Below, piece by piece: positions 1 through 6,478 of a DNA stretch of 11,927 nt. Below the pieces are notes generated by a model. It saw only the letters and a list, made by a program, of their open reading frames with translations, was not told where the DNA came from and did no database searches. How positions within the stretch are numbered: the stretch's first letter is position 1; each line of letters opens with the position of its first letter. Source of the stretch: Candidatus Kaiserbacteria bacterium RIFCSPLOWO2_02_FULL_54_13 (GTDB taxonomy: Bacteria; Patescibacteriota; Minisyncoccia; Phycocordibacterales; Phycocordibacteraceae); the NCBI GenBank assembly GCA_001783465.1, contig MFMI01000003.1, positions 5,954-17,880 of the forward strand, read 5' to 3'. The translations under genes were made by a program, and so were the position numbers.

Positions 1-2
1 TC

Positions 3-323
3 GGGCCGATGTTGAAAAACGTGTTGGGGGCCGTAGAGAAGGAGGATGTGACCGTGCTATACTACACGACGCTGTCCCCGTTTGATTCAAAAACGCTGCG
101 GGACAACACGGCGGGGAATAAAGTGCTCATCTGCGAGCCGTATTACGAAGGCGCCCTGGCGCTGGACGTCGCAAACGCATTCGCGGGTCGTGCTATAGAA
201 ATCGCCCACGCGAGTATGCCGAAAGCGTTTCTTTCTAAATACGGCTCTGCGGAAGAGCATGACGAGGAGCTCGGTATGACCGCAAAAGCCATCAGTAAAA
301 AATTGAAGAAGTTGCTTAAATGA
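3..323 (+). CDS. Transketolase, C-terminal part (5' end outside window)
   Basis: This is the last 107 residues of a transketolase or of the C-terminal subunit of a split transketolase; the reading frame is open to the left window edge. The residues resemble the transketolase C-terminal domain: a GPMLKNVL start, a central YYTTLSPFD stretch, then VLICEPYYEGALALDV and a lysine-rich end. This domain completes the fold of the thiamine-diphosphate enzyme that moves two-carbon ketol units between sugar phosphates, but the cofactor-binding domains lie outside the window. The stop at 321-323 is one base before the ATG of the next gene, so the two are probably cotranscribed and translationally coupled. 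Tight linkage to a sugar-nucleotide epimerase suggests a role in making a glycan sugar rather than in central carbon metabolism; that is inference. Whether the gene is full length or a split subunit cannot be seen. Confidence 0.85.
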   Translation, partial: GPMLKNVLGAVEKEDVTVLYYTTLSPFDSKTLRDNTAGNKVLICEPYYEGALALDVANAFAGRAIEIAHASMPKAFLSKYGSAEEHDEELGMTAKAISKKLKKLLK

Positions 324-324
324 T

Positions 325-1356
325 ATGGCCGCCCTTGCACAATACATCATCGCTGATGCACAGAATTCCGTCACCGGCATTGATTTTTCGGGACTGAAGA
401 ACAAAAGCATTTTGGTCACGGGGGCTTCAGGGTTGGTCGGCACGTACCTCCTCGCCGGACTGGCGCACGTTCCGCGGAAAAATCGGCCGAAGAAGATGTA
501 TGTCGTGTGCCAGAGCAAGCCCGAACCGCACTGGAAAGAAATAACGGACATCGTACACGCCACTATTCTGCGAGGAGACTTGTGTGACGACATGTTTGCT
601 AACCGTTTGCCGAAAGCCGACCTGATAATTCATGCCAGCGGATACGCACAGCCGGGCAAGTTTATGACCGACCCGTTAAAAACCATTGCACTCAACACTG
701 CCGTCACGCTAAAACTCTTGGAGAAACTGAAACCGAAAGGGAAATTTCTTTTTATAAGCTCAAGCGAGATGTATAGCGGGTTAACTCATCCCCCATTCAA
801 AGAGGACCAGGTCGGCACGACCAACACCGACCATCCGCGCTCATGTTACATAGAGGGAAAGCGCTGCGGCGAGGCCATCGTCTATGCCGCGCGAAGTAAA
901 GGCGTTGACGCGAAGTCCGCACGGCTCTCGCTCGCCTACGGCCCCGGCACAAAAAGAGATGACAAAAGAGCGCTGCATTCATTTATCAATCGAGCGCTCG
1001 CGGAGAAGAAGATAGAGCTGTTGGACAGTGGCGACGCCTTGCGGACCTACTGCTACATCACGGACGCGGCGCGTATGATGTGGAATATCCTCCTCCGCGG
1101 AACTGACAACATCTATAACGTCGGGGGAACGTCTCGTACGACTATCGCAAAATTGGCGAAGCTCATCGGAAAAATCCTCAAAGTCCCGGTCATCATTCCG
1201 CGTTCAAAAAAGCAGGCACTCGCGGCGCCTGAAGACGTCCGCCTGGACCTGACGAAGGCGAAAAAAGAGTTCGGGAAACAAAAATTCGTCTCATTTGAGG
1301 ACGGAATGAAAAAGACGATCGCCTGGCAGAAGGAATTGCACGAAAGAAATATTTGA
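325..1356 (+). CDS. NAD-dependent epimerase/dehydratase (extended SDR, UDP-glucuronate decarboxylase-like)
   Basis: This is a 343-residue extended short-chain dehydrogenase acting on a nucleotide sugar. The Rossmann dinucleotide motif is G33-x-x-G36-x-x-G39 (TGASGLVG), a Ser-rich strand SSSEMY lies at 145-150, and the catalytic pair is Y175-x-x-x-K179 (YIEGK). Downstream, the segments around AYGPG, RTYCYITDAA and YNVGG fit the substrate half seen in UDP-glucuronate decarboxylases and related 4-epimerases/4,6-dehydratases. About 28 residues precede the first beta strand, a short N-terminal extension. The exact substrate and reaction cannot be read from sequence. The ATG at 325 is chosen because it starts one base after the transketolase stop; there is no clear Shine-Dalgarno sequence, so coupling is likely. 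The stop codon lies inside the -35 box of the promoter proposed for the next gene. Confidence 0.85.
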   Translation: MAALAQYIIADAQNSVTGIDFSGLKNKSILVTGASGLVGTYLLAGLAHVPRKNRPKKMYVVCQSKPEPHWKEITDIVHATILRGDLCDDMFANRLPKADLIIHASGYAQPGKFMTDPLKTIALNTAVTLKLLEKLKPKGKFLFISSSEMYSGLTHPPFKEDQVGTTNTDHPRSCYIEGKRCGEAIVYAARSKGVDAKSARLSLAYGPGTKRDDKRALHSFINRALAEKKIELLDSGDALRTYCYITDAARMMWNILLRGTDNIYNVGGTSRTTIAKLAKLIGKILKVPVIIPRSKKQALAAPEDVRLDLTKAKKEFGKQKFVSFEDGMKKTIAWQKELHERNI

Positions 1357-1382
1357 CATATTTATATATAGTGTGGTAGCAT
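1353..1382 (+). promoter_or_regulatory. Probable sigma70 promoter for the HD-domain gene
   Basis: A perfect -35 TTGACA (1353-1358) is followed after 18 bp by TAGCAT (1377-1382, 4 of 6 to TATAAT). TG sits one base upstream of this hexamer, making an extended -10. The predicted start near 1389 gives a leader of about 54 bases before the ATG at 1443. The -35 overlaps the stop codon of the upstream gene, which supports independent transcription of the HD gene. Confidence 0.5.
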
Positions 1383-1442
1383 TGTATTTGGGTACAGTTG
1401 TAGTTAAACCAGTTCTAATTGAAATTGAAAGCGAGGTGCGGA

Positions 1443-2147
1443 ATGACGACGGCTTTGGCGACGAAAGAAGAGGCGCGGCGAATATTCGTGGCGATGAGGG
1501 CGAAATACCGGGCCCTTTACGACGCGGTGAAGAAAACTCACGAGGGCATCCTTGCCGCGGGCAAGACCACGATGGGCCACGGCTGGGACCACGACCTGCG
1601 TGTCGCGCAGACTGACATACTCATCGCGGAAGACCCGCGGGTCGGCGAAATGGGGTGGTGCGTGGGAGTGATGCACTCCGCCGACCGGCACTACGGGGAG
1701 CAGACGGAGGAAGTTCTTCGTGGTTACTTCGCCCTCCTGCCAAAAGGCGAGTTCGCAGTGGAAGAACACGTGATGATGTGGAATGCCCTCATAGAGCATT
1801 CCAAGAAAAACAGCGATGCCGATAACCCGGTGACAGTGGCTCTCAAGGACGCCGACCGGCTGGCGAATCTCGGCGCGTTGAACTTGATTCGCTGTGGTCA
1901 GCACCATCCGGATATCCCGGCATGCATCCCGGAGTATCTCGGCCGGGTGCATCCGGAGTCAACGTTCCGGAACCTCAAGAGTTGCTACGACGCGATTTCG
2001 GTCGTCAACTTGGAGTGGGAGGCGATGTTGCGCCTCCCGAAAGCGAAGGAGATGGGGAAGCCCTACTTTGACTACTACCGCGACTTCGTAAAGCGGTGCG
2101 CGCAGGAGATGGAAGAGGTCGGCCTCTATCCATTCCCGTCGGAGTGA
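1443..2147 (+). CDS. HD-domain phosphohydrolase-like protein (YpgQ/YedJ-like), variant HD motif
   Basis: This is a 234-residue probable soluble metal-dependent phosphohydrolase of the HD superfamily. Visible motifs are H46-x-x-x-H50-x-x-R-V (HGWDHDLRV), VGVMHSADRH at 73-83 where the family normally has LLHD, IEHS at 117-120, and KDADRLANLGAL at 135-146. The last matches the terminal DAD-x-L metal and structural motif of YpgQ-like proteins. The HD doublet appears as H78-S79, so one metal ligand may be replaced or shifted to D81. The substrate is unknown; relatives hydrolyse nucleotides or other phosphate esters. An in-frame TTG at 1419 is possible, but ATG 1443 is preferred because GAGGTG lies four bases upstream (1433-1438). 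The gene is a single transcription unit with its own promoter and terminator, sitting between sugar genes without an obvious role there. Confidence 0.8.
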   Translation: MTTALATKEEARRIFVAMRAKYRALYDAVKKTHEGILAAGKTTMGHGWDHDLRVAQTDILIAEDPRVGEMGWCVGVMHSADRHYGEQTEEVLRGYFALLPKGEFAVEEHVMMWNALIEHSKKNSDADNPVTVALKDADRLANLGALNLIRCGQHHPDIPACIPEYLGRVHPESTFRNLKSCYDAISVVNLEWEAMLRLPKAKEMGKPYFDYYRDFVKRCAQEMEEVGLYPFPSE

Positions 2148-2171
2148 GGCGAGGCGAGAATCTGGACGGCA

Positions 2172-2205
2172 CGGCGCGGGACAAGAAACCCGCGCCGCTT
2201 TTTTT
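2172..2205 (+). terminator. Rho-independent terminator after the HD-domain gene
   Basis: A perfect 9-bp GC-rich stem (CGGCGCGGG at 2172-2180 with CCCGCGCCG at 2189-2197) has an 8-base loop and is followed by C and seven T (2199-2205). It lies 24 bases past the stop at 2147 and separates the HD gene from the GDP-sugar genes downstream. Confidence 0.93.
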
Positions 2206-2225
2206 ATGTTGTATATCGTATACGT

Positions 2226-2254
2226 TAGACATTACGTAAGAATCATGCTAATTT
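2226..2254 (+). promoter_or_regulatory. Weak candidate promoter for the GDP-sugar block
   Basis: TAGACA (2226-2231, 5 of 6 to the -35 consensus) and TAATTT (2249-2254), with TG one base upstream of it, are 17 bp apart. An 8-bp palindrome TTACGTAA (2232-2239) lies between them, and GTATA-tcg-TATAC (2211-2223) lies just upstream. The implied start near 2261 is about four bases before the ATG, so the transcript would be nearly leaderless. The -10 match is poor. A promoter is needed somewhere here because a strong terminator lies directly upstream. Confidence 0.3.
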
Positions 2255-2264
2255 CCCAAGGCCT

Positions 2265-3287
2265 ATGAAAAAAGCCCTGATTACGGGTATATCGGGACAA
2301 GACGGTTCATACCTGGCGGAACTGCTCCTGAAAAAGGGGTACGATGTCCATGGCATCGTGAGGAGGGCGTCAACCTTTAATACCGAACGCATAGACCATT
2401 TGGCCCATCGCTTGACCATCCACCACGGCGACCTCTCCGACAGCGGTAATATTGGCCGCCTGCTGGGGAAAGTAAGGCCGGATGAAATTTATCATTTGGG
2501 GGCGCAGAGCCACGTGCGGGTCAGCTTTGATATCCCCGAGTATACGGCGAACGTAACCGGATTGGGGACGCTCCGCCTGCTGGAGATTATCCGCGATATC
2601 GGACTCCGCACAAAGTTTTACCAGGCCTCAAGTTCCGAAATGTTCGGCAAGACCGCTGAATTCCCCCAAACGGAGGAAACGCCGTTTTATCCGCGGTCTC
2701 CCTATGGTTGCGCAAAGGTCTTTTCTTTTTGGGTTGCAAAGAATTACCGCGAGGGCCATGGTATGTTCACGGTAAATGGCATCCTATTCAACCACGAATC
2801 CCCGCGGCGCGGCAAAACGTTTGTGACGAGGAAGATAACGCGGGGGTTGTCCCGAATAGTTCTCGGTCTGGACGAGAAGCTCTATCTGGGGAACCTGGAT
2901 GCAAAAAGGGACTGGGGGTATGCAAAGGATTATGTGGAGGGGATGTGGCGCATGCTCCAACAGAAGAAGCCGGACGACTACATTCTCGCGACTGGCGAAA
3001 CGCATTCGGTCCGCGAGTTTGCCGAGGAGGCCGCGAAGTGCCTCGGCATACGGCTGGAGTGGCGCGGAAAAGGGGTTAAAGAAAAAGGCATAGACCGCAA
3101 GACGGGGAAAGTGATTATTGAAGTTGACCCGAGATTCTTTCGTCCCGCAGAGGTGGATATCCTCATCGGGGACCCGAGCAAAGCGCGTAAGGAGCTGGGG
3201 TGGGTCGCAAAAACGAAATTTAAGGACCTAGTACGGATGATGACAGAAGCCGACCTGAAAGCCGAAAAACGAAATGCGAGGGAATGA
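2265..3287 (+). CDS. gmd: GDP-mannose 4,6-dehydratase
   Basis: This 340-residue enzyme converts GDP-D-mannose to GDP-4-keto-6-deoxy-D-mannose with tightly bound NADP, the shared precursor of fucose, colitose, perosamine and rhamnose donors. It has the Gmd signature throughout: G8-x-x-G11-x-x-G14 (TGISGQDGSY), the R33-R34 region (IVRRAST), and SSSEMFGK at 122-129 with S123 and E125 in the catalytic positions. The catalytic Y147-x-x-x-K151 follows in SPYGCAK. NHESPRRG (176-183) and FVTRKITR (186-193) match the family's substrate and tetramer-interface region, and RPAEVD (293-298) lies near the C-terminus. Length is slightly below the usual 345-370. A Ser occupies the position of the usual catalytic Thr, a conservative change. 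The first ATG after the terminator is used; only AAGG (2258-2261) resembles a ribosome binding site. It heads the gmd, 3-dehydratase, epimerase-reductase block. Confidence 0.96.
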   Translation: MKKALITGISGQDGSYLAELLLKKGYDVHGIVRRASTFNTERIDHLAHRLTIHHGDLSDSGNIGRLLGKVRPDEIYHLGAQSHVRVSFDIPEYTANVTGLGTLRLLEIIRDIGLRTKFYQASSSEMFGKTAEFPQTEETPFYPRSPYGCAKVFSFWVAKNYREGHGMFTVNGILFNHESPRRGKTFVTRKITRGLSRIVLGLDEKLYLGNLDAKRDWGYAKDYVEGMWRMLQQKKPDDYILATGETHSVREFAEEAAKCLGIRLEWRGKGVKEKGIDRKTGKVIIEVDPRFFRPAEVDILIGDPSKARKELGWVAKTKFKDLVRMMTEADLKAEKRNARE

Positions 3288-3300
3288 GAGACGGGCACCT

Positions 3301-4464
3301 ATGATAAAGCTTGTCAAATCCAGTTTTCATAATGAACGGGAGACCAAAAAGAAATTGGCTGACTTTATCCTGACTGCGAAAACATTCTCTATGGACGCCC
3401 AATGCGCAGAATTTGAAAAGCGTTTTGCGGCGAAACAGAGGCGGAAGCATGCCGTGTATGTGAATAGCGGGAGTAGCGCAAACCTTATTCTCATCCAGTC
3501 CTTGTTAAATCTGGGAAAGCTGAAGAAGGGCGACCGGGTAGGATTTTCGGCGCTTACGTGGGCGACGAACGTCATGCCGCTCATCCAGTTGGGCCTCGTT
3601 CCGGTCGCCATTGACTGCGAGATAGAAACGCTGAATATCTCTCCGCGGAAGCTGAAAGAAAAAATCGGCCAGATTGACGCTCTTTTTATAACAAATGTGC
3701 TTGGTTTCAGCGATGATATAGTCGGTATTGCCCGCGTATGCGCCCGACATAATATTCTCCTATATGAAGATAATTGCGAGTCCCTCGGTTCGGTTGTCGG
3801 CGGACAGCTGTTGGGGAACTTCGGGGGAGCATCAACATTCTCTTTTTACGTCGGGCACCACCTCTCCACCGTGGAGGGAGGCATGATCTGCGCCGACAGC
3901 GATGAACTCCACGATATGTTGCTGATGGTCCGTTCGCACGGGTGGGACCGCAACCTCGCTCCGAAAGTGCAGACCGCGCAGAGGACCCTCCACGAGATAA
4001 GCGGGTTCTTCTCCAAGTACACCTTCTATGACTTGGGGTACAACGTGCGGCCGACCGAGGTTCAGGGATTCATCGGGAATTCCCAGGTTGGGTTCTGGGA
4101 TGAAATTGTACAGAAGAGACAAGAGAATTTCAGGTCATTTGAGGAGGCCTATAATGCGAACGACGACTTCTTCGGGCTGAAGACGGCGCACATGGACACT
4201 GTTTCTAACTTCGCCATGCCAGTTATCTGCAAGAGCGAAGCCTTGTTTGATACCTATCGGAGAAGGTTTGAGAGGCACGGCGTAGAGATTCGTCCGATAA
4301 TCGCAGGCGACATGACCAAGCAGGTCTTCCATAAGAAATATGCTGTCGCCGGAGATGAATGTAAAAATGCATCTCGCATCCACGCTCAAGGATTTTATTT
4401 CGGCAATAACCCGGAATTGACCAAAAAAGAGGTCGCTCTTCTGGTAACATTACTGAAGAAGTAA
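3301..4464 (+). CDS. colD: GDP-4-keto-6-deoxy-D-mannose 3-dehydratase, ColD-like PLP enzyme
   Basis: This 387-residue protein belongs to the DegT/DnrJ/EryC1/StrS PLP family but has the dehydratase active site. Where sugar aminotransferases have the Schiff-base Lys, this protein has H186 in SFYVGHHLSTVEGG (181-194), as in E. coli ColD and RfbH-type 3-dehydrases. Other ColD-like segments are NSGSSAN (55-61, phosphate binding), YEDNCES (155-161, with D157 for the pyridine nitrogen), RSHGWDRNL (211-219), GYNVRP (246-251) and EIRPIIAGD (329-337). In ColD the enzyme removes the C3 hydroxyl of GDP-4-keto-6-deoxymannose, using glutamate to regenerate PMP. The neighbouring gmd supplies exactly that substrate, favouring ColD over the CDP-sugar enzyme RfbH. 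ATG 3301 is chosen over in-frame 3274 because 3274 lies inside gmd and residue 1 here aligns with ColD. The gene starts 13 bases after gmd stops. Confidence 0.88.
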   Translation: MIKLVKSSFHNERETKKKLADFILTAKTFSMDAQCAEFEKRFAAKQRRKHAVYVNSGSSANLILIQSLLNLGKLKKGDRVGFSALTWATNVMPLIQLGLVPVAIDCEIETLNISPRKLKEKIGQIDALFITNVLGFSDDIVGIARVCARHNILLYEDNCESLGSVVGGQLLGNFGGASTFSFYVGHHLSTVEGGMICADSDELHDMLLMVRSHGWDRNLAPKVQTAQRTLHEISGFFSKYTFYDLGYNVRPTEVQGFIGNSQVGFWDEIVQKRQENFRSFEEAYNANDDFFGLKTAHMDTVSNFAMPVICKSEALFDTYRRRFERHGVEIRPIIAGDMTKQVFHKKYAVAGDECKNASRIHAQGFYFGNNPELTKKEVALLVTLLKK

Positions 4465-4467
4465 TGT

Positions 4468-5400
4468 ATGGAAAAGAACGCACTCATCTATGTTGCCGGG
4501 CACGCGGGGATGGTAGGGTCCGCCATTGTACGCGAGCTCGCGCGGCTCGGATACGCTAATCTCGTCGTGAGGACGCGAGCGGAGCTTGACCTCACGAATC
4601 AAACGGCTGTCGCCGACTTCTTTACAAAAGAAAAACCGAAGTATGTTATTCTCGCCGCGGCGAAGGTCGGCGGTATCGCGGCGAACATGGCTTCCCAAGC
4701 AGACTTCCTCTATGAGAATATGCAAATCCAAAACAATGTCATCTGGAGCGCCCATACTGCCGGGGTGAAGAAGCTGATGTTCCTCGGCACCTCCTGCATC
4801 TATCCGCGCGAGTGCCCCCAACCGGCAAAGGAAGAATACCTGCTGGATGGGAAGCCCGAACCTACGAATGATGGGTACGCGCTGGCGAAGATATCCGGCT
4901 TAAAACTCTGCGAGAAGATGTACGAGCAGTACGGAGATAGATTTATCTCCTGTATGCCGACTAATATCTACGGTTTTTGCGACGATTTTGACCCGAAGTC
5001 GGGGCATGTTGTCCCCGGCATGATGCAGCGGATGCATACGGCAAAACAGAACGGCGACAAAGAATTCTCAATCTGGGGGAGCGGCAGGGCGGAGCGGGAG
5101 TTTCTCTTCGTTGACGACCTCGCGAATGCGATCGTGTGGCTCATGAATACGTACGAAGAAAAAGACTTTTTGAATATCGGCACCGGCGTCGGCACCTCTA
5201 TCAAAGAACTGGCGGTCCTGTTGAAGGGGGTGATTGGATACGACGGCGAATTAGTCTTTGACACCACGAAGCCTGACGGCGCACCGCGCAAATTCTTGGA
5301 CGTGAGCAAGATACACAAGCTTGGATGGAAATATTCTACCGAATTAAAATCGGGGCTTGAGAAAACGTACCAGTGGTATTTGGAGAACCGCGCTTCTTGA
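4468..5400 (+). CDS. GDP-L-fucose synthase family epimerase/reductase, probably GDP-L-colitose synthase
   Basis: This 310-residue extended SDR epimerises and reduces a GDP-4-keto-6-deoxy sugar with NADPH. The dinucleotide motif is G11-x-x-G14-x-x-G17 (GHAGMVG), followed by AAAKVGGIAAN (63-73), GTSCIYP (107-113), GYALAK (136-141, giving Y137-x-x-x-K141), MPTNIYG (163-169) and SGHVVP (178-183). C110 and H180 match the two epimerisation residues known in E. coli GDP-fucose synthase (Cys109 and His179). T108 replaces the catalytic Ser107, a conservative change. ColC, the colitose synthase, is a homologue of GDP-fucose synthase and the two are hard to separate by motif. The ColD-like gene three bases upstream makes colitose the likelier product, although GDP-fucose synthesis from the same Gmd product is also possible. 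It is last in the block, with no + strand T-tract terminator behind it. Confidence 0.9.
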   Translation: MEKNALIYVAGHAGMVGSAIVRELARLGYANLVVRTRAELDLTNQTAVADFFTKEKPKYVILAAAKVGGIAANMASQADFLYENMQIQNNVIWSAHTAGVKKLMFLGTSCIYPRECPQPAKEEYLLDGKPEPTNDGYALAKISGLKLCEKMYEQYGDRFISCMPTNIYGFCDDFDPKSGHVVPGMMQRMHTAKQNGDKEFSIWGSGRAEREFLFVDDLANAIVWLMNTYEEKDFLNIGTGVGTSIKELAVLLKGVIGYDGELVFDTTKPDGAPRKFLDVSKIHKLGWKYSTELKSGLEKTYQWYLENRAS

Positions 5401-5403
5401 GGT

Positions 5404-5437
5404 AAAGAAAAAGGCCTGCAGTCCCATACTGCAGGCC
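5404..5437 (-). terminator. Rho-independent terminator of the GT-A-like gene
   Basis: A perfect 10-bp stem (5413-5422 with 5428-5437) has a 5-base loop. Read on the - strand it ends in AGGCC followed by TTTTTCTTT (5412-5404). It lies 34 bases past the stop of the - strand gene and only 12 bases past the stop of the convergent + strand gene. On the + strand the hairpin is followed only by CAATTTG, so it should work mainly for the - strand. Confidence 0.92.
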
Positions 5438-5471
5438 CAATTTGATGCAAAAGTGCTACGGACCGTAGCGT

Positions 5472-6311
5472 TCACGCCGCCGCACGCTTGAGGCCGATGA
5501 GTTCGGCTTCTTGGCGCATGGCGGCGACGAGCGCGGTGCGTTGCACATCGCGCTTCTCGTCCCACTTCTCGCCGACCTCAATGGCCGCCTGGATGGCGGG
5601 GTGGGCGTAGTCCACCGGACACGACCCAACCTTCATCCCGTCTTGGAGTGCCCAGAGCATGGGGATGAACAAGATGCCCCAGTTGTCGTCGTACTTCACG
5701 TTCGGGTCAATGCGCGACTGGCCGCGGTACGACATCATCAGTTCCGCCGCGCGCCGGCTCATGATGTGCGGGCCGATCATCCAGTCCAGGTTGAGGCCTG
5801 TAATCTCGGCCATCTCCGCGTTCGCCCGTGCTTCGGAGAGCGCTTGGTAGGGCGGATACTGGTTAGGCGCGAAGAAATGGTTGCGCCACGGGATGATGAT
5901 GTCGTATCCCGCCACAATCATCGCGATGCATGGGGCGAGGACTGCGACCATCCCGACCTTCTCGGGTTCTATCCAGGCAATAACCTGGATATCCGAGAAC
6001 TCGCCGTGGGCGTGCGCAAATCCTGCTATGTCGAGCAGGTTGGCCGTCTGGATAGCATCGAGACAAGCTTTGATGCATTGGCGTCGGGACGCGCCCGTGC
6101 CCGGCTCGGTCTGTTGGATGACCTGCGTCGCTCCGGCCGCAAACAATAATTCGCACGCCCGAGCATGGTCCGGCGACCCGTCGACGACGATGACCGGGTA
6201 TCCGTATGCCCTCGCCGTCTGACACATGAGAAGAGCGAGTAAGAACCGGTAGTCGCCCATTGGGTCCTTCGTGAACGTCGTGGTTACGATTACAGCTTTT
6301 TGGGAGTTCAA
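5472..6311 (-). CDS. Uncharacterised protein, GT-A (nucleotide-diphospho-sugar transferase)-like
   Basis: I do not recognise a named family for this 279-residue protein. Its pattern resembles a small GT-A glycosyltransferase: an N-terminal strand AVIVTTTF, VIVVDGSPDH (40-49), GTGASRRQ (71-78), and IAWIEPEK (111-118) where a DxD-like metal motif might sit. IIPWRN (129-134), LDWMIGPHIMSRRAAE (165-180) and YDDNWG (207-212) follow. There is no signal peptide or membrane segment. The start is TTG at 6311, supported by AGAGGTG four bases upstream (6322-6316); the first downstream Met would remove the first beta strand. The gene is an isolated - strand unit with its own promoter and terminator. It could add or modify a sugar in the surrounding glycan pathway, but it could equally be an unrelated lineage-specific enzyme. 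The function call is low confidence; the gene call is strong. Confidence 0.82.
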   Translation of the reverse strand: MNSQKAVIVTTTFTKDPMGDYRFLLALLMCQTARAYGYPVIVVDGSPDHARACELLFAAGATQVIQQTEPGTGASRRQCIKACLDAIQTANLLDIAGFAHAHGEFSDIQVIAWIEPEKVGMVAVLAPCIAMIVAGYDIIIPWRNHFFAPNQYPPYQALSEARANAEMAEITGLNLDWMIGPHIMSRRAAELMMSYRGQSRIDPNVKYDDNWGILFIPMLWALQDGMKVGSCPVDYAHPAIQAAIEVGEKWDEKRDVQRTALVAAMRQEAELIGLKRAAA

Positions 6312-6315
6312 TTTT

Positions 6316-6395
6316 CACCTCTTCGGTTGATTGTGGGCTCACGCCCGGGAACTGCTTACTACGCATATCATAACACACCTATTTAAATCATGCAA
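6316..6395 (-). promoter_or_regulatory. Promoter, leader hairpin and ribosome binding site of the GT-A-like gene
   Basis: On the - strand, TTGCAT (6395-6390) and TATGAT (6372-6367, 5 of 6) are 17 bp apart. TG one base upstream of the second hexamer makes an extended -10, which can offset the weak -35. The predicted start near 6360 gives a leader of about 49 bases. The leader contains GGGC-GTGA-GCCC (6346-6335), a small hairpin with a GNRA-type loop, and the Shine-Dalgarno GAGGTG (6321-6316). Confidence 0.5.
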
Positions 6396-6408
6396 GCCCT
6401 TCTGCTGT

Positions 6409-6444
6409 AAAGAAAAAGCCACCGTTCGTTTCCTACTAGGCGGC
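6409..6444 (-). terminator. Rho-independent terminator of the small orphan gene
   Basis: On the - strand, GCCGCC (6444-6439) pairs with GGTGGC (6423-6418) through six pairs including one G-T, with a 15-base loop. It is followed by TTTTTCTTT (6417-6409). It lies 35 bases past the stop at 6479. The stem is shorter than that of the terminator at 5404-5437, but the T-tract is identical. Confidence 0.65.
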
Positions 6445-6478
6445 CTTTGGCGAGTCGTGAAATTCAGAATGCATCGGC

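Noticed and set aside
87..593. - strand open frame of 168 codons opposite transketolase and SDR
   Set aside because: It spans two real + strand genes with family motifs; its low-complexity Cys/Arg/Phe-rich translation shows no domain.
3274..3300. Upstream in-frame ATG for the ColD-like gene
   Set aside because: It lies inside gmd and adds nine residues not expected in the family; ATG 3301 aligns with the ColD N-terminus.
3301..4464. Annotation as GDP-perosamine synthase or another sugar aminotransferase
   Set aside because: The PLP-anchoring Lys is absent; His occupies the position, as in 3-dehydratases.
5511..6149. Long + strand open frame (212 codons) opposite the GT-A-like gene
   Set aside because: The opposite strand has a start, Shine-Dalgarno sequence, promoter, terminator and enzyme-like motifs; the antisense protein is rich in His, Arg and Asp without any motif and is a GC-driven shadow.
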